Source: Artocarpus heterophyllus
Lineage: Eukaryota; Streptophyta; Magnoliopsida; Rosales; Moraceae
Assembly: GCA_025403435.1 (NCBI GenBank)
Contig: JAJQZP010000440.1
Span: forward strand, 124,001-188,000
DNA length: 64,000 nucleotides
Direction: 5' to 3'
In this document: positions 23,201 through 35,154 of the stretch, one piece after another
Numbering within the stretch: the stretch's first letter is position 1
Layout: each line of letters opens with the position of its first letter
Made by a program: the position numbers and the translations under genes
The notes under the pieces: model-generated
Databases searched by the model: none
What the model saw: only the letters and a program-made list of their open reading frames with translations
What the model was told of the DNA's origin: nothing

Positions 23201-25400
23201 ACTTCTCATCATTGCCCGATTGTTAACTTGAGTGGGTCTTCTTCTTGGGAGGGATGTTTTGATTGTTCCTGGGATTTTAAATTCTCTAGAAACTTAACAG
23301 TCAGGGAATTAGATGAAGTTGCAGTGTTACTTTCTGTTTTGGAGTCTGTTAACATCAGGGGGGTTTTTTTGGATACGAGGGTGTGGGTGCTACAAAATTC
23401 AGGAATTTTTTCAGTAAAAACCTTCTTTTCCTTGCTGATTGATAATTCTTCTTTAATTCCTTTTCCGTTCTATGACCGGATTTGGAAATCCCGTGTTCCT
23501 TTCGAAGTGCAATTTTTTTTTTGGCTTCTTGTGCTTGATAAGTTAAACACTAATGATTTGATGCAGCAAAAGAATCCAAATATGATGTCGTCTCCTAACT
23601 GGTGTATTCTTTGTAAGAAAAATGATGAATTGGTCAATCATCTTTTCTTACATTGCCCCTTCACTTATAGCATTGGGTGCAGGTTAATAAGGGAGCTGGG
23701 ATTTTCATGGGTCACTCCTAGCAGCTGTAAAGAATTGTGTTTATTCTCTGCCTCTTGGCTTTAATAGAAGGGCTAAGTTGTTGTGGAGGACTGCTGTTTT
23801 GGGGGTTTTTTGAGGAGTGTGGCTGGAGAGAAATAGGAGAATTTTTTATAATGTTGAGGTTTATACTGACAAAATTTGGGATAAGGTTAGATATTGGGAA
23901 GCTTTATGGATTCATCAAGGTAGTGAATTTGTAAAGTTCTATTTTCTGACCTTGTTAGAAGTTGGACCCTGTTTATAAGGTTCTGCTTCTGATTTTTCTG
24001 AGAGAACCTCTCCCTCTTTGCTTTGTACGTATCCTTATTAATATAAAGTTTCTTTTTTTTTTTTTTTTTTTCTTTTAAAGAGTCAAGTGTGTAGTTCATG
24101 TAGTTATTATTCAGGGTGCTGAGATGAGTGCCTGGTTGTTTTTTTCTCATCAAGCGTGATTTATTTATTTGATTGTTGTTTTCTAGTTTTCTTTTTCATT
24201 AAGTTATTATTCAGGGTGCTGAGATGAGTGCCTGGTTTTTTTTTTTCTCATCAAGCGTGATTTATTTATTTGATTGTTGTTTTCTAGTTTTCTTTTTCAT
24301 TAGAATGGAGATTTTTTTTGTTTATTTATTTATTTTTTAACTTTTGATCATTGTTTAAGTCCTTGAGGGTTTATGTCTAGGCATTTGCTGTTATTGCCGC
24401 TTCTCCCCTGCAAATTGATCTCTCATGTGTTTTGGAGCAAGTCATAACAGAATTGACTGCATTCTTAAGAAAGGTATGAAAAATTTGGTACGCATTCTCT
24501 TCAATTGTTATTCCAATTTGGAACATGGACTCAACTTTGCTTCTCTATGAACTAGGCAAACCGGGTTTTAAGGCAGGCAACACTGGGGACCCTTAATTGC
24601 CTAATTGTTGCTTATGGTGACAAAATTGGCTCATCTGCTTATGAAGTTATTATTATTGAACTTTCTACTTTGATAAGGTTTATACTTTACCTTTTTTCCT
24701 AGCTTTTGAATTTCCCTTACTTTGATTGTTTTTATGGTAACGTGTGACTATTTCCAATGTTACCTTATACAAAACATAGTTCTTATTCATCATTGTTGTA
24801 TCAGTGATTCAGACTTGCACATGACGGCTCTTGCCTTGGAACTTTGCTGTACCTTGATGTCTGATAACAGATCAAGCTCAGTTATCGGTTTGGCTGTTAG
24901 AAACAAAGTTCTTCCTCAAGCACTAACATTAATCAAAAGCTCATTGCTTCAGGGGCAAGCTCTATCGGTATTTTTCTTCAAATTGTTGAATCTTGATCCA
25001 GATATTTTGCATGTTTGAGGACCTTAATTTTTGGATACTGCAGGCGTTGCAAAACTTCTTTGCTGCTTTGGTCTATTCTGCAAACACGAGTTCTGATGCC
25101 TTGTTGGATTCTCTTCTTTCAAGTGCTAAACCGTCTCCCCAAGCAGGTGGTGTTGCAAAACAAGCTTTGTACTCAATAGCACAATGTGTGGCTGTTCTTT
25201 GCCTTGCTGCGGGTGATCAGAAGTATTCATCTACAGTGAAAATGCTTACTGAAATCCTCAAAGATGACGGCTGTACCAATTCAGTAAGCCTAGCCACCCC
25301 TCCATATAAATAATATTTAAATAAAAGCAATTCCTAATGATGATTTTTTTTTTTTTTGCTTTGTAAGAAACCCCTAATAGATGGTAAAAATTTAAGTAAA

Positions 25401-25449
<49 letters not shown>

Positions 25450-28092
25450 CCCCCTTGCCCATACATCTATCAGTACAAAAAATTGTTTCCAAGATCTAGA
25501 CAAGTCTGCTAGTTTATTATTTACTTTTAAAGTCCGCTGAGTGTATGTTTTGATTGCTGTAAGGCCAAGCAACACCTTGCATTGCTCTGTCTTGGGGAGA
25601 TTGGGAGGAGGAAAGATCTAAGCTCTCACGCACATATTGAAAATATTGTTATTGAGTCATTTCAATCACCTTTTGAAGAGATAAAGTCTGCAGCCTCCTA
25701 TGCTCTTGGCAATATCGCTGTTGGTAATCTGTCCAAGTATCTGCCCTTTATCTTGGATCAGATTGACAATCAGCAGAAGAAACAGTATCTATTGCTTCAT
25801 TCTTTGAAGGAGGTGGGTTCTATCAAAAAATATGTCAATTGTGGAGCCTCTTGTTATTTTCTGTGAAATATTTCTCTGATTTAGCTTCTGACTATTAATG
25901 CAGGTCATAGTAAGACAATCCGTAGATAAAGCAGAATTTCAGAATTCCAGTGTTGAGAAGATCCTTAAATTACTTTTTAATCACTGTGAAAGTGAGGAAG
26001 AAGGTGTTCGCAATGTAGTAGCTGAGTGTTTGGGTAAAATTGCGCTTATTGAACCTGCAAAGCTTGTTCCTGCACTGAAGGTATTAGAAAGGACCTTTTA
26101 TCTTTATGCTAATTTTTGATAAAATTGTCTGATGGGATGATAATTTTTAGTTTATCTTCTTAATTTCAATAGGTACGAACAACCAGTCCAGCTGCATTCA
26201 CTCGGGCTACAGTTGTTATTGCGGTAAAATATTCAGTGGTTGAGCGTCCAGAGAAAATAGATGACATTATATACCCTGAGATCGCATCGTTCCTGATGCT
26301 TATTAAGGATGATGACCGGGTGAGCCTTGTATCTCTAATTTGTTGCTGACTGCTAAAAGAATTTAGGGTCATGCTTTTCTTTCAAAACTTGAATTCTTTT
26401 GTTTTTAAGTCCCCCCAGCATCTGTGGCTAGGTTTGTTTTGGACTTGTAATCACTGATTTGATGTTTTTTTGTGCAGCATGTAAGGCGTGCGGCCGTATT
26501 GGCCTTAAGCACATTTGCTCACAACAAGCCAAGCCTCATTAAGGGGCTTCTTCCAGAGTTATTACCACTTCTTTACGATCAAACAGTTGTTAAGGTAGGA
26601 TTTTTTACATTTATGGTATGCTTTACTGACCTGAAACGTGAGTAGGTGGATGAGAATCATTCCCATTTATATGTTGATATGATACCTTGAAATCCCTTCT
26701 TTTAGTCATTTTGTTCTTATTCTCTGATCTTTTTGTCTTTTTCATTCTTAAAAACTCTCTGCAGCAAGAATTGATAAGGACAGTTGATCTTGGTCCGTTT
26801 AAGCACATAGTGGATGATGGCCTTGAGTTAAGAAAGGCGGCTTTTGAATGCGTGGACACGTTGTTAGACAGTTGTCTTGACCAAGTGAACCCCTCGTCTT
26901 TCATTGTTCCTTACCTTAGATCTGGTCTTGATGGTGAGCGTTTAGTTTAAGTATCAGTCTTCAGCTTCTTCTCCCTTTTCATCCTTTCTCTCTCTGTCTC
27001 CCCCTCTCTCGCTCTCTCTCTCTAATTTCCATTCTACATGTGAGGTGTTGTAGGGTTAGTGATTTTGATAAGTTCCAGCTTCTTTTTCATGTTCATGACT
27101 ATATAAAAGAAGAAAAATGAAAAGTTAGTCCATTACTGTCCATTTATGCTGGAACTTATTTCTTCGTAGGTCTCTTCCCTTCTTAGTCTCGTAGATAAAT
27201 TGAATATACACAATATCGTGAATAAGTGTTAGTTTGCTGTTGTGTGTCTCACATTGAATGAATCTCTAACTGTTGGTCAATCCTAAAAGCAGTTTGTTGC
27301 TTAAAACTGATTTGTGTATCGGGTTTATGGCAGATCACTACGATGTTAAAATGCCTTGTCATCTTATCCTCTCAAAACTTTCAGAAAAATGTCCGTCTGC
27401 GGTACTGGCCGGTGGGTAGATTAGACGATTCTGCTATTCTTGGATACAGCATGCTCCGAATATATAACTAATGTATTACTTTTGTTTATTTTGCATTCAT
27501 CAGTTCTCGACTCATTGGTGGACCCTCTCCTAAAAACGATTAATTTCAAGCCAAAGCAAGATGCTGTCAAGCAAGAAGTTGATCGTAATGAAGACATGAT
27601 TCGCAGTGCTCTTCGAGCGATTGCATCCTTAAATCGTATAAGGTTTGCCCCTAAACTTAATCTGAGTCCACTCATTTGATGCACAAATCAAATGGCCACA
27701 CTGCCTTCTTGTCAGCCTTGAAAGACAGAAGTGTGTTCTTACCTTATCAAATGCCTGCAAAAATTGCACAAGTGCTCCTACCTTCCTAGTCCTTCCTCGA
27801 ACCCAAGTTTTGTTTATGCTTTCTTATGAACATCACTAAGTTAGGAGTAGAAAAAAAAGCCTGCGAGCTTCGGCTTTTTTGGCAAATGAGTGGGGATGGA
27901 AGTCCCTGCATCTGATCCCCATCTCTTTATTTTACTTTTTCTGTTCTCTTTATTGGTTATTCTTCTAATGCTTTGTCATGTTTGGTATTCTGCAGTGGTG
28001 GAGATTGCAGCCTCAAGTTCAAGAACCTCATGCATGAAATATCCAAGTCTCCAACACTTCATGACAAGTACTACTCCATCCGAAACGAGTAA
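17236..28092 (+). CDS. CAND1: Cullin-associated NEDD8-dissociated protein 1
   Basis: CAND1 binds un-neddylated cullin-RBX1 and exchanges substrate receptors of SCF-type ubiquitin ligases; in Arabidopsis it is needed for auxin response. My 28-exon model encodes 1218 aa, about the family length, as HEAT repeats throughout. Exons: 17236-17271, 17373-17542, 17875-18085, 18785-18950, 19261-19390, 19503-19617, 19734-19891, 19996-20119, 20274-20324, 20402-20484, 21271-21355, 21431-21532, 21634-21732, 22550-22660, 22737-22820, 22892-23032, 24381-24473, 24556-24677, 24805-24967, 25044-25283, 25564-25812, 25904-26080, 26173-26319, 26478-26594, 26765-26933, 27334-27411, 27504-27642, 27996-28092. The acidic loop ([17 protein letters not shown]) falls at the exon 7/8 junction. 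The reading frame stays open across all junctions and the ending YYSIRNE matches the family. Introns 9 and 10 use GC donors. CTGCAG just before the ATG suggests a 5'UTR intron. Confidence 0.96.
18193..18323 (+). repeat. Two-copy tandem repeat in CAND1 intron 3
   Basis: A unit of about 62 bases with GAAGTCTTCC, AAGAAGTAGATTGT and GAATTAAGTGGAAC occurs twice with a 68-base period and few differences. It lies in an intron and has no visible coding role. Confidence 0.75.
20325..20401 (+). other. GC-AG intron 9 of CAND1
   Basis: The donor reads AAG|GCAAGT and the acceptor CTGCAG. Using the GC donor keeps ENVK-MDVF in frame as in known CAND1 proteins. 77 bases long. Confidence 0.88.
20485..21270 (+). 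other. GC-AG intron 10 of CAND1
   Basis: The donor reads TTAAG|GCAAGT and the acceptor GTTGCAG; the join gives NELSPRWLL, as expected. It contains a LINE 3' fragment. Confidence 0.88.
20612..20895 (+). mobile_element. 5'-truncated LINE 3' fragment with poly(A) in CAND1 intron 10
   Basis: A sequence ending CAATGAAAAG...TTATC plus about twenty A residues is flanked by an 18-base target duplication (20594-20611 and 20896-20913, 15 of 18 identical, core ACGTGTATC). One translated frame resembles the C-terminal end of plant L1 ORF2 proteins. The poly(A) tail and long duplication indicate target-primed reverse transcription. Confidence 0.75.
23154..24078 (+). mobile_element. LINE fragment with zf-RVT domain in CAND1 intron 16
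   Basis: A frame at about 23190-23764 encodes the C-terminal part of a plant L1-type ORF2: [13 protein letters not shown], then [17 protein letters not shown], then the zinc-binding RT-associated motif C-x2-C-x7-H-x4-C ([19 protein letters not shown]). A perfect 12-base target duplication AGAGTCAAGTGT flanks it (23142-23153 and 24079-24090). The 5' end is truncated. The terminal homopolymer on this strand is T, not A, after TTAATATAAAGTTTC, which is odd for this orientation. Confidence 0.82.
24102..24302 (+). repeat. 100-bp tandem duplication in CAND1 intron 16
   Basis: Two nearly identical copies (24102-24201, 24202-24302) of a unit starting AGTTATTATTCAGGGTGCTG and ending CTTTTTCATTA. They differ mainly in the length of a T run, so the duplication looks recent. 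Confidence 0.85.
25402..25445 (+). repeat. (CT)n microsatellite in CAND1 intron 20
   Basis: Nearly pure CT dinucleotide array interrupted once by TTCT. Confidence 0.9.
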
Positions 28093-28834
28093 TGGACCAG
28101 TGCCTTGGTGTTGCATCCAACTTCACTTGCAAAAAAATGAGAGAATTCATCGATCATCCGATACTCAAACCTTTTTTTGGTTCGGGGGTTTAGAGAACCA
28201 AAAATGCAGAAAGTTTGTGGCCTCATTGATGCATGTGTAAAGCGGCTTAAAAGTTTAAAGTTGAAGCTTATAAAACAGGCGAGACGCATCACCATTTTCT
28301 TATATCCTAGGAATACCAGTTAATGATTTTCCTTGTATAGTTTTCAGAACACCAATCCACCATCACATGCCCATTGCTACCCCCCAACCCAAACTCTCAA
28401 TATATGGATTTGCGTTTATGGCCGAGGTAGGCTTGCACAAAATATCGTTTTGGAGATGTGTTTCGTCTGAATCATAATGGTTATTTTTTCTCTTGTTAAA
28501 AAGTTGTTATTGCAAAAATACGGTTGTCATGTCAACATTATAAAGCTAATTATGAATCTTCATAACTTCTCAACTTCTTGCTGGCTCTAACCAACAAAAT
28601 CAAAAATTAAAAAAAAGAGGAGTTTACTTCCATATCCACAAATTGCAAGTTGCATCCACAACCTTTGGAGAACTTTCTACAATAACTTTTAAAGATAAAT
28701 ATGGCACGTGTAAAATAATTTACAGACATCTATAAATGTGATTTCATATCAAACGAATATGAGAAACTATTATTGCTGTGTGTTTGTGATGAAAATCCAC
28801 AAGTACACTACTGCCAGAACTCTGCATTGGTTCT

Positions 28835-30797
28835 TCACTTCTCTTCAAACTCAACATCAATAATTTCAGGTGACGACTTTGAAGAGCCAGTGCCTCTACT
28901 ATCTCTTGTAAAGGAGTCCCCTTTGGGCTGCCACACAGTGTTTCCGCAGCCGGCACAACTTATCATTTGGTTCTTGTAACCAACAAATTGCCTATTGCAA
29001 GCCGGGCAAGACCCCTGTCAAAGTTAAAAGCAAAACAACACCAACGCATTTTTTCAAAAATCTATTTGGCACTATACATAACAATAAAACGTCAACTACA
29101 TTACCAAAATAGTAAATTTAGATGGTCATATGGTCTTGACTCTTGATAGCAACATCTTTAGGAGTGTCTTTCATGAATTGCAAATTCTAGAGTGATGCAT
29201 AGCATAATAGTGAGTGAAATGCTCCTAAGGAAAATAGATAGAGGTATTTCATATATTGTGTGATGAATGGAACTCAAACATTGTAGGCAACAACTCGTAG
29301 TGTGCACGCGAACACACTCATGTAAAAAAAAAAAAAAAAAAAATGCAAGGCAGCAAAGGCGTTGCTACCTTTATAACAAGGTTATTGGCGAAGGTTCCAA
29401 CGAGAAGAGGACCAGCGAAAGGCAGTACCCATATTCCAAATATCAAAAACCGGAAGAGCCATCCAGATAGCGCAAACCAGAGGAAGAAAATTGTCTACAA
29501 AATATGAGAGAAAAAGAAGCAGCCCTCATTCCGATGGTGGCGTAATCAACAAATAAATACATAGTTTGGACCAAAATGCTCAATTTTTGAGGGTCAACCC
29601 AGAATGCCAAAAACAATCACTACTACATAACTCTCGACTTGATAATCAATTCCCGCCAGTCTATACAAGCTAAATGTTGAAAAATACACTCTATTCCTTC
29701 TTTTATATCGAATCGATCATAACCACTACCCACATTCCAGGAAACCGTGGACCACAAATATGAACCAATAAAAAGATCCCATATTCCATAGAAAAACATC
29801 ACGTTCCCTTGCTGAAAAACAAAAATTATTTGCTGAGAGCGAAGGACGGCATTAAAATTCCTACCAAGATAACTAGAAGTTCCAACCAAAAAAAACCCCA
29901 CTCTGAGTCTCTGACTCTCCCACCCCAGTTGTTGTTTTTCTTTCTGTTACTTCGATAGTAGCTGGACTTCACTACAGAACCATATATTCTAATTCCTTGC
30001 AATTGAAAAAAGAAAAAAAATTGAGTAAACCGAAAACAAAATAGTACAGCAATGAAAAGAGAATTCTACATGTCCAATTTCCATAAAATAGGTTTTCTTT
30101 GATCTACAACTCAATTTTCATAGCCAGAAACTTAGCATGAGCCAACCAAACAAAGAAAGTTTTCAACTTTGCGTCGTCAAACCAAATCTTGAAAGTAATT
30201 GACTAAGAAATGGCAATTAGGGTCATGATGAAATGCTGTTAAAAATGATGACTTTAAGTTATTAAAGAAAGCGAAACTCACAGCAAAACTCCTTCCCAAT
30301 GGAGTCTCCAGAAAATCAACGAGCTGCTTCCTGTACTGTTCGGACGACAAACTAACAAGTTCTTGAGTAAACTTTAAAAATTAATTTAAAAATCGAAATA
30401 TAAACTGAGAGAGGAGACAAACCCTAGGCCAGTTTCTGCTAAAATCCATGGTTAGGGCGCGCCATCGAGATCCAATCTCGAGGTCCCTGTCGATCTCTCG
30501 GGCGCGGGTGAGAGCGGATCGGGCGACGGAGCTGAGGCGGTGGGAGACGGAGTACTGGCGGTCGAGGCGCTCGGCTGTCTTCCTGGCCTCAAAGAGGAAC
30601 CGCTCGAAGCCGTCGTTGGCGCTCCGCCATGCGTCCCTCCAGGCGTCGCCGGAGGCCATGCGCTTCGGGAAGCCGTCGAAGTCGCTGCGGCGGCGGAAGG
30701 CCAGAACGAAGGCCGAGTTTGGGCGGCGGTTGTTACGATGCCTGGCAGTCGCCGGGAGCGATACGGCTTGAGGATTCCATCGGAGAGTTGTGGCCAT
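28835..30797 (-). CDS. Putative plastid membrane protein with C-terminal zinc ribbon
   Basis: Model exons: 30797-30423, 30335-30282, 29494-29369, 29014-28835, giving 244 aa. A start of exon 2 at 30371 is also in frame (256 aa) but leaves a 51-base intron, short for plants. The N-terminal ~40 residues are rich in Arg, Ser, Ala and poor in acidic residues, as in chloroplast transit peptides. A helical charged segment follows ([23 protein letters not shown], split by my model into one exon), then hydrophobic stretches in exon 3 ([20 protein letters not shown], then [13 protein letters not shown]), then a zinc ribbon CPAC-x12-CAGC and an acidic tail ending DVEFEEK. I do not recognise the family by name; location and function are inference. 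An AACGACATCTCGTT motif lies just 5' at 30983. A plastid ycf4 relic sits in the second intron. Confidence 0.75.
29680..29925 (-). pseudogene. ycf4: Nuclear insertion of plastid DNA: decayed ycf4 fragment
   Basis: On the minus strand one open frame retains conserved pieces of the plastid photosystem I assembly protein Ycf4 in order: [40 protein letters not shown] and CIF. Similarity stops after CIF. Substitutions and small indels are present, so the transfer is not recent. It lies wholly inside an intron of the zinc-ribbon gene and is presumably spliced out. Confidence 0.85.
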
Positions 30798-31059
30798 GCG
30801 AGAGGGAAGGGAAGGGATAGAGACGAAGCTTCTGGACTTCGCGAGGTGAAGAAGAAGTACAAGACGAAAGACGAAGACGACGGTGATAACACGCTGCCAC
30901 AAGCGCAGACTTTCTCTTTTGTCTTCCTCCGATTTTTCAATAAATAATTAAAAAAGAAAAAGAAAAAGAAAAAAAAGGAAAACGACATCTCGTTTTGATA
31001 TTGATCAAACGGCCTCCTGCTAATAATCAGGTTCCTTTAATAATAATAATATTAATAAT

Positions 31060-31613
31060 TGTAGGCGATGGATCTACAATTAAATATTAAAAATTTTAGA
31101 TTGGGTTATTTAAGAAATTTGAGCTCTTAAATCACCATTAAATGGACCTGTTAGCGTAAGTCAACGTGCTAGATTGGAGTGAAATCAATAAAATAACGCT
31201 GAAACAAGACTAACAGATGATATTGATAGTGGTTTATTCTGTTAATGAAGAGCTGCGTCCATTGTAATTCACTAAAATGTTTCGGTTACAAATTACATGA
31301 GAGCAAAAAGAGATGAAAAAGCAAGTAGGCAGAGTTTTCGTATCTGTATATATCTCATATAATGAGACATTCATCCCCTTACATAGAGGGTGAAGGAGAA
31401 ACGTGACTCCCAACCGTCTGGCGGAGTGGGACAGCACATTGTAAATAACTGCAAGAGTGGGACACGTGTTGATTGATGATAGACTGCATGAATCATGCCT
31501 CTCCCATGTTTCAGTCCATGTCTAGATGTGTTATATCTGTCAGTTCGTGCTAGTAACCGTCAACTTGAGACGATCGATCCGGTTGAACCAAAACGAAACG
31601 AGAACATAATATT
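31060..31613. repeat. Left part of a solo LTR interrupted by the Tat element
   Basis: Begins TGTAGGCGATGG and matches the pattern of the Tat element LTR (TCTACAATTAAAT, TTATTTAAGAAATTTGAGC, GTTAATGAAGAGCTGCGTCCA) at clear divergence. It continues after the inserted element at 42803-42978. The whole is bounded by a perfect 5-bp duplication ATAAT at 31055-31059 and 42979-42983, showing it is a solo LTR of a related family. Confidence 0.85.
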
Positions 31614-32329
31614 TGTAGACGGTGAATCTACAATCAAATGCTAGAATTCTTGATTGAGTTATTTAGGAATTTGGGCCCTCAAATCACCGTTAATCTATTT
31701 GCTAGATTAAAGCGAAATAAACAAAATAAAACTACGGTAAGGATGACACAAGATTTATAGTGGTTTACTCTGTTAATGAAGAGCTACATCCACTGTATTT
31801 TTCTATGATTTCTTTGAGTACAAATTACAGTGTAAAGAAATGAGAAAACCAAATGGTAGGGTCTCGGTATCTGATTTTTATGTGTGTGTCCTGTACATCA
31901 TAGTGGTCTTCCTCTTATATAGAAGATGAGAAAGGATAGTGGCTCTCAACTATCTGGCGAAGTGGGATAGAGCACCATAAGTAACCGCAATAGTGGGACA
32001 CGTGTCGATCGGTGATAGACTACAAGAATCATGCCTCCCCCACGTTTCGATCGATGACTAGACGTGCTATAACTGCTTGTTCGTGCAAATAACTGTCAGT
32101 TCGAGACGATCGATCTGGTCGAACGAAGACATGGAAACGAATGCAAACTATGTTTAACAAGAGAAAAATGACTCAAACCACGTAATACAATCGAATGAAG
32201 TGAACAATGTGAACCGTCAATTGTATTGGGCTCCAGTCAGTAGATTTTAGTCAATCCATTTGTTTAGTATCAACGTTGGGCCACTTAGGCCTGCTAGCAA
32301 TTTGGACTTCACTAAATTGCACCCCAACA
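31614..32329 (-). repeat. 3' LTR of the Tat element
   Basis: 716 bp. Read on the minus strand it begins TGTTGGGGTG at 32329 and ends TCTACA at 31614. It lacks the block GAATGAATCTGTAAACCT present in the 5' LTR. Confidence 0.88.
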
Positions 32330-32987
32330 GATAGCCCCCCACTCCTTAGTATATGTAATGGACTACAGGAGTGAATGAAGATCATGCCCAAACTCGACGG
32401 CTCATGTCTCTGACTGATATCCTGCACCCGTAACTAAATCATTACCTTCTCCTGGGAAATCACGATACTTAATTACCTGCAATATGTGTCATTAGCCAAT
32501 TGGCAGCTCCAGAAAACTACTGCAATGCTGACGCATGAGTCTGATTCGAAAAGACACCGCCTCGGTTCTTGAAAAGACGCGTAACCCTAGCCCTTGGATC
32601 AGATGGCTCTGAATCAATTTTAGTCGTTGATCTGGTACCCTCGGGTGGTATATAACTCACGTTTTTCTCTCACCTCTTTCATTTCATCTCTCTCTTCGAA
32701 CCTAAGGCAGATTTCCTCCAGTTTCTCTATGATTTTTAGGCAAGATTTTCTTTTCTCTCCTAATTTTCTTGTGATTTTCTTTCCGTAATCTTGTTTTTCT
32801 TCCAATTTCAAGCATTTTGATACCAAACACGCTTCATTTCTCGAGAAAATCAGTGACTGCTTGACTTATTTGGCTGTCGTGACCCTAGAATACCCAAGAA
32901 CAGTTAAAGCCTACAAAGTTTTAGGATTCTTTAGCTTTTGGATCTTCGAATCCCTAGTTTTCCTTTGGTAGTCCTGTTTCTGCAAAA

Positions 32988-35154
32988 ATGTCAAAGGCAG
33001 TTATCATTGATTCGAGCTCCAGCAGTGGTGAAGACCCCTAATCGAGTAGCGACGAAAGGGAAGTCGACGAAATGATTCGTCAACAAACCATGACCGAATC
33101 GAGCGTACGGATGACTGGAGCCGATAGTGGAGAGGCGACGAGTCAAAGAGTAGAACGAAACCAGCCAGCTGGTCCCTCAACAAGGATCGACAATATCGAA
33201 CAACTCGAAAGGAGGAAGTATATTTCTCAAACCAAAGGATTATCATTTTTCACCAAGAATCTAGAGTCTGTTCTGACAGAGGGGGACTTGTTGACAGCAA
33301 GATTGAAGTATGGAATACTAGCCTCAGTTTAAATACGATTACCTTATCTGGGGGAGCATGCAGATACACAAAACGACAATTGGTTTTGTGTGTACACAAA
33401 ATGGTTCGAACATGAACTTCGACTGCCAATTCTGTAATCATGATTAAGATCATTAGCCATTTTTACATTTCCATGACCCAACTCATGCCAAATGGGGTTT
33501 GATTACTTATAGCCCTTATGGTCTTAATAGATGAAGCTGGAATTCAGTTCGATATATTTGACTTCCTCAGGTGCTATTACCGATGTTGAATAGCAAAAAT
33601 TTAGGCTGTTTCTTTTTTGTATATAGGCAGTTGAAGCAGCTCATAACAGAGTTTGTAGACGCTGATAGGCACTAGGAGGAGCGATACTTTTTCATGTCGA
33701 TCAACCGCGACTCCTTTGAACTAAACACTCGATTTTCTTTTCCATTCGCTTTCTGTCGTATTGGTAAGTATCATTACTTTTTATATTTCGAGCAGTAATT
33801 CCATCTAATAAACAATCTGTTTCCTTGCATATTACGAATTGAATCACCCAGCTCCCATCGACGAAAGGTTCCAGGCGAGGTTGGAAGCATTACTAGCTTT
33901 AAACGAACAAACTTGGGTAGATATCTCATAACCCGATCGACTCCAGAGGTCTTTGATTTGGAAGCGATTTAAAGAAATCCCCACAGGTATTCCTATTCGA
34001 TTTTCGAAACAAGTTGATTGGGTCTTCGTATACCACGGTGCACTTCAGCGGCTGTACGGCCCATCAAAAAATATTACACCACTATCTAACGAAGACATTC
34101 ATCTCGCAGAAGTCGCATTGTCAACCATGAAGGTAACACTGCCCTTGGTAGAAGAGATGCGAAAGAAGAGGCATGCGGACAAAGCCGCAAAGAAAAAGAG
34201 AAGCGACAAGGGCGAACCATCAGTACAAGAAGTTACCCCTCTAGCCACTTCATCAGATCTTCCTCCACCGCCTCCTTTCGACATACAGCCCCCACCATAT
34301 AAGAAAAGAAAGGGCGTTGGAACTTCAACTTCGACTAGGGATGCAGAATAGAGTGTTCTTGAGAAGACCCTTGACATCCCAATAGATGTGAGCATCATGT
34401 AAGACAAGGAGGCGGCAGCAAAAGCGGCCATAAACTTTTACTTCGAAAAAGACGAGGAGCTTCTTGGTGGGAAACCCTTCACTTAGCTCTTCAACGAATC
34501 GGCCGTAGCATTGGGACAGGTAAATCTCAAGCATGTTAATCCTTTTGGCTTCGATAGCATCACACCTACTGAGATTCCATCATGCTGGGTCTTCTGCTTC
34601 ACAATCTGTTCGCAAACAAAGCTGCTCACAAATATGAGCAAGAGGTACTTAAATGTAAAAAGCTTAAAGAAGAGCTGAAGAAAATGAAAGCTGAGGGGGA
34701 CAACAAATAGAAGGAGCTTAATGATATGGCCGATACATTGAACAGGTCGAACAAGAAGGTACTAAGCTTGTCTAGTAGCCTTCGTCTTTCCAAAGAAAAA
34801 GTTGACGGCCTAAAGAATACTCTGACTGCAAGAGACAAGGATATCGAAGACATCAAGGAGTAGCTGTTGGAGGTCCATGGCACTTCTTCCTTCAAAGAGC
34901 GACTTGAGGCCTTGTTGGAATTCAAGTCTAGCCGACTGAGCGTCGAAATAATCGACGAAGAAATCAAAGACCTCCAGGAATTGTTATCGACAGATGACCA
35001 GAATGTCCAAGGCGAACTGGCCAGTCAAGAAGTCCTTAACGAGCCCTGTGTCCCTGAGCCTGATGCTTCGTTGATTCCAACAGATAAAGTCTCTGAACCT
35101 ACAATTGTCGAGTCAACTGAAGAAAATGTTCAATCAGCGAATGGAGAAGCTTGA
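32988..35154 (+). pseudogene. Antisense ORF (aORF) of the Tat element, decayed
   Basis: Opposite in strand to gag-pol. From the ATG at 32988, a Ser/Asp-rich N-terminus (SKAVIIDSSSSSGEDP) meets a stop, then the frame continues (33072-33330). Further open blocks are 33953-34351, with a Lys-rich and Pro-rich segment (ending KKRKGVGTSTSTRD), and 34626-35154, a Lys/Glu-rich probable coiled coil. In-frame stops at 33673-33675, 34708-34710 and 34861-34863 are all TAG before or after otherwise coding sequence. Intron-like junctions between blocks are possible. Antisense ORFs of unknown function are known in Tat/Ogre retrotransposons; this copy is not functional as it stands. Confidence 0.65.

Noticed and set aside
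23123..23764. A separate protein-coding gene in CAND1 intron 16
   Set aside because: The frame is the C-terminal RT zinc-binding region of a LINE, bounded by a 12-base target duplication.
30452..30988. Long alternative frames over the first exon of the zinc-ribbon gene
   Set aside because: GC-rich exon keeps several frames open. Only the frame starting at 30797 joins through splice sites to the downstream exons.
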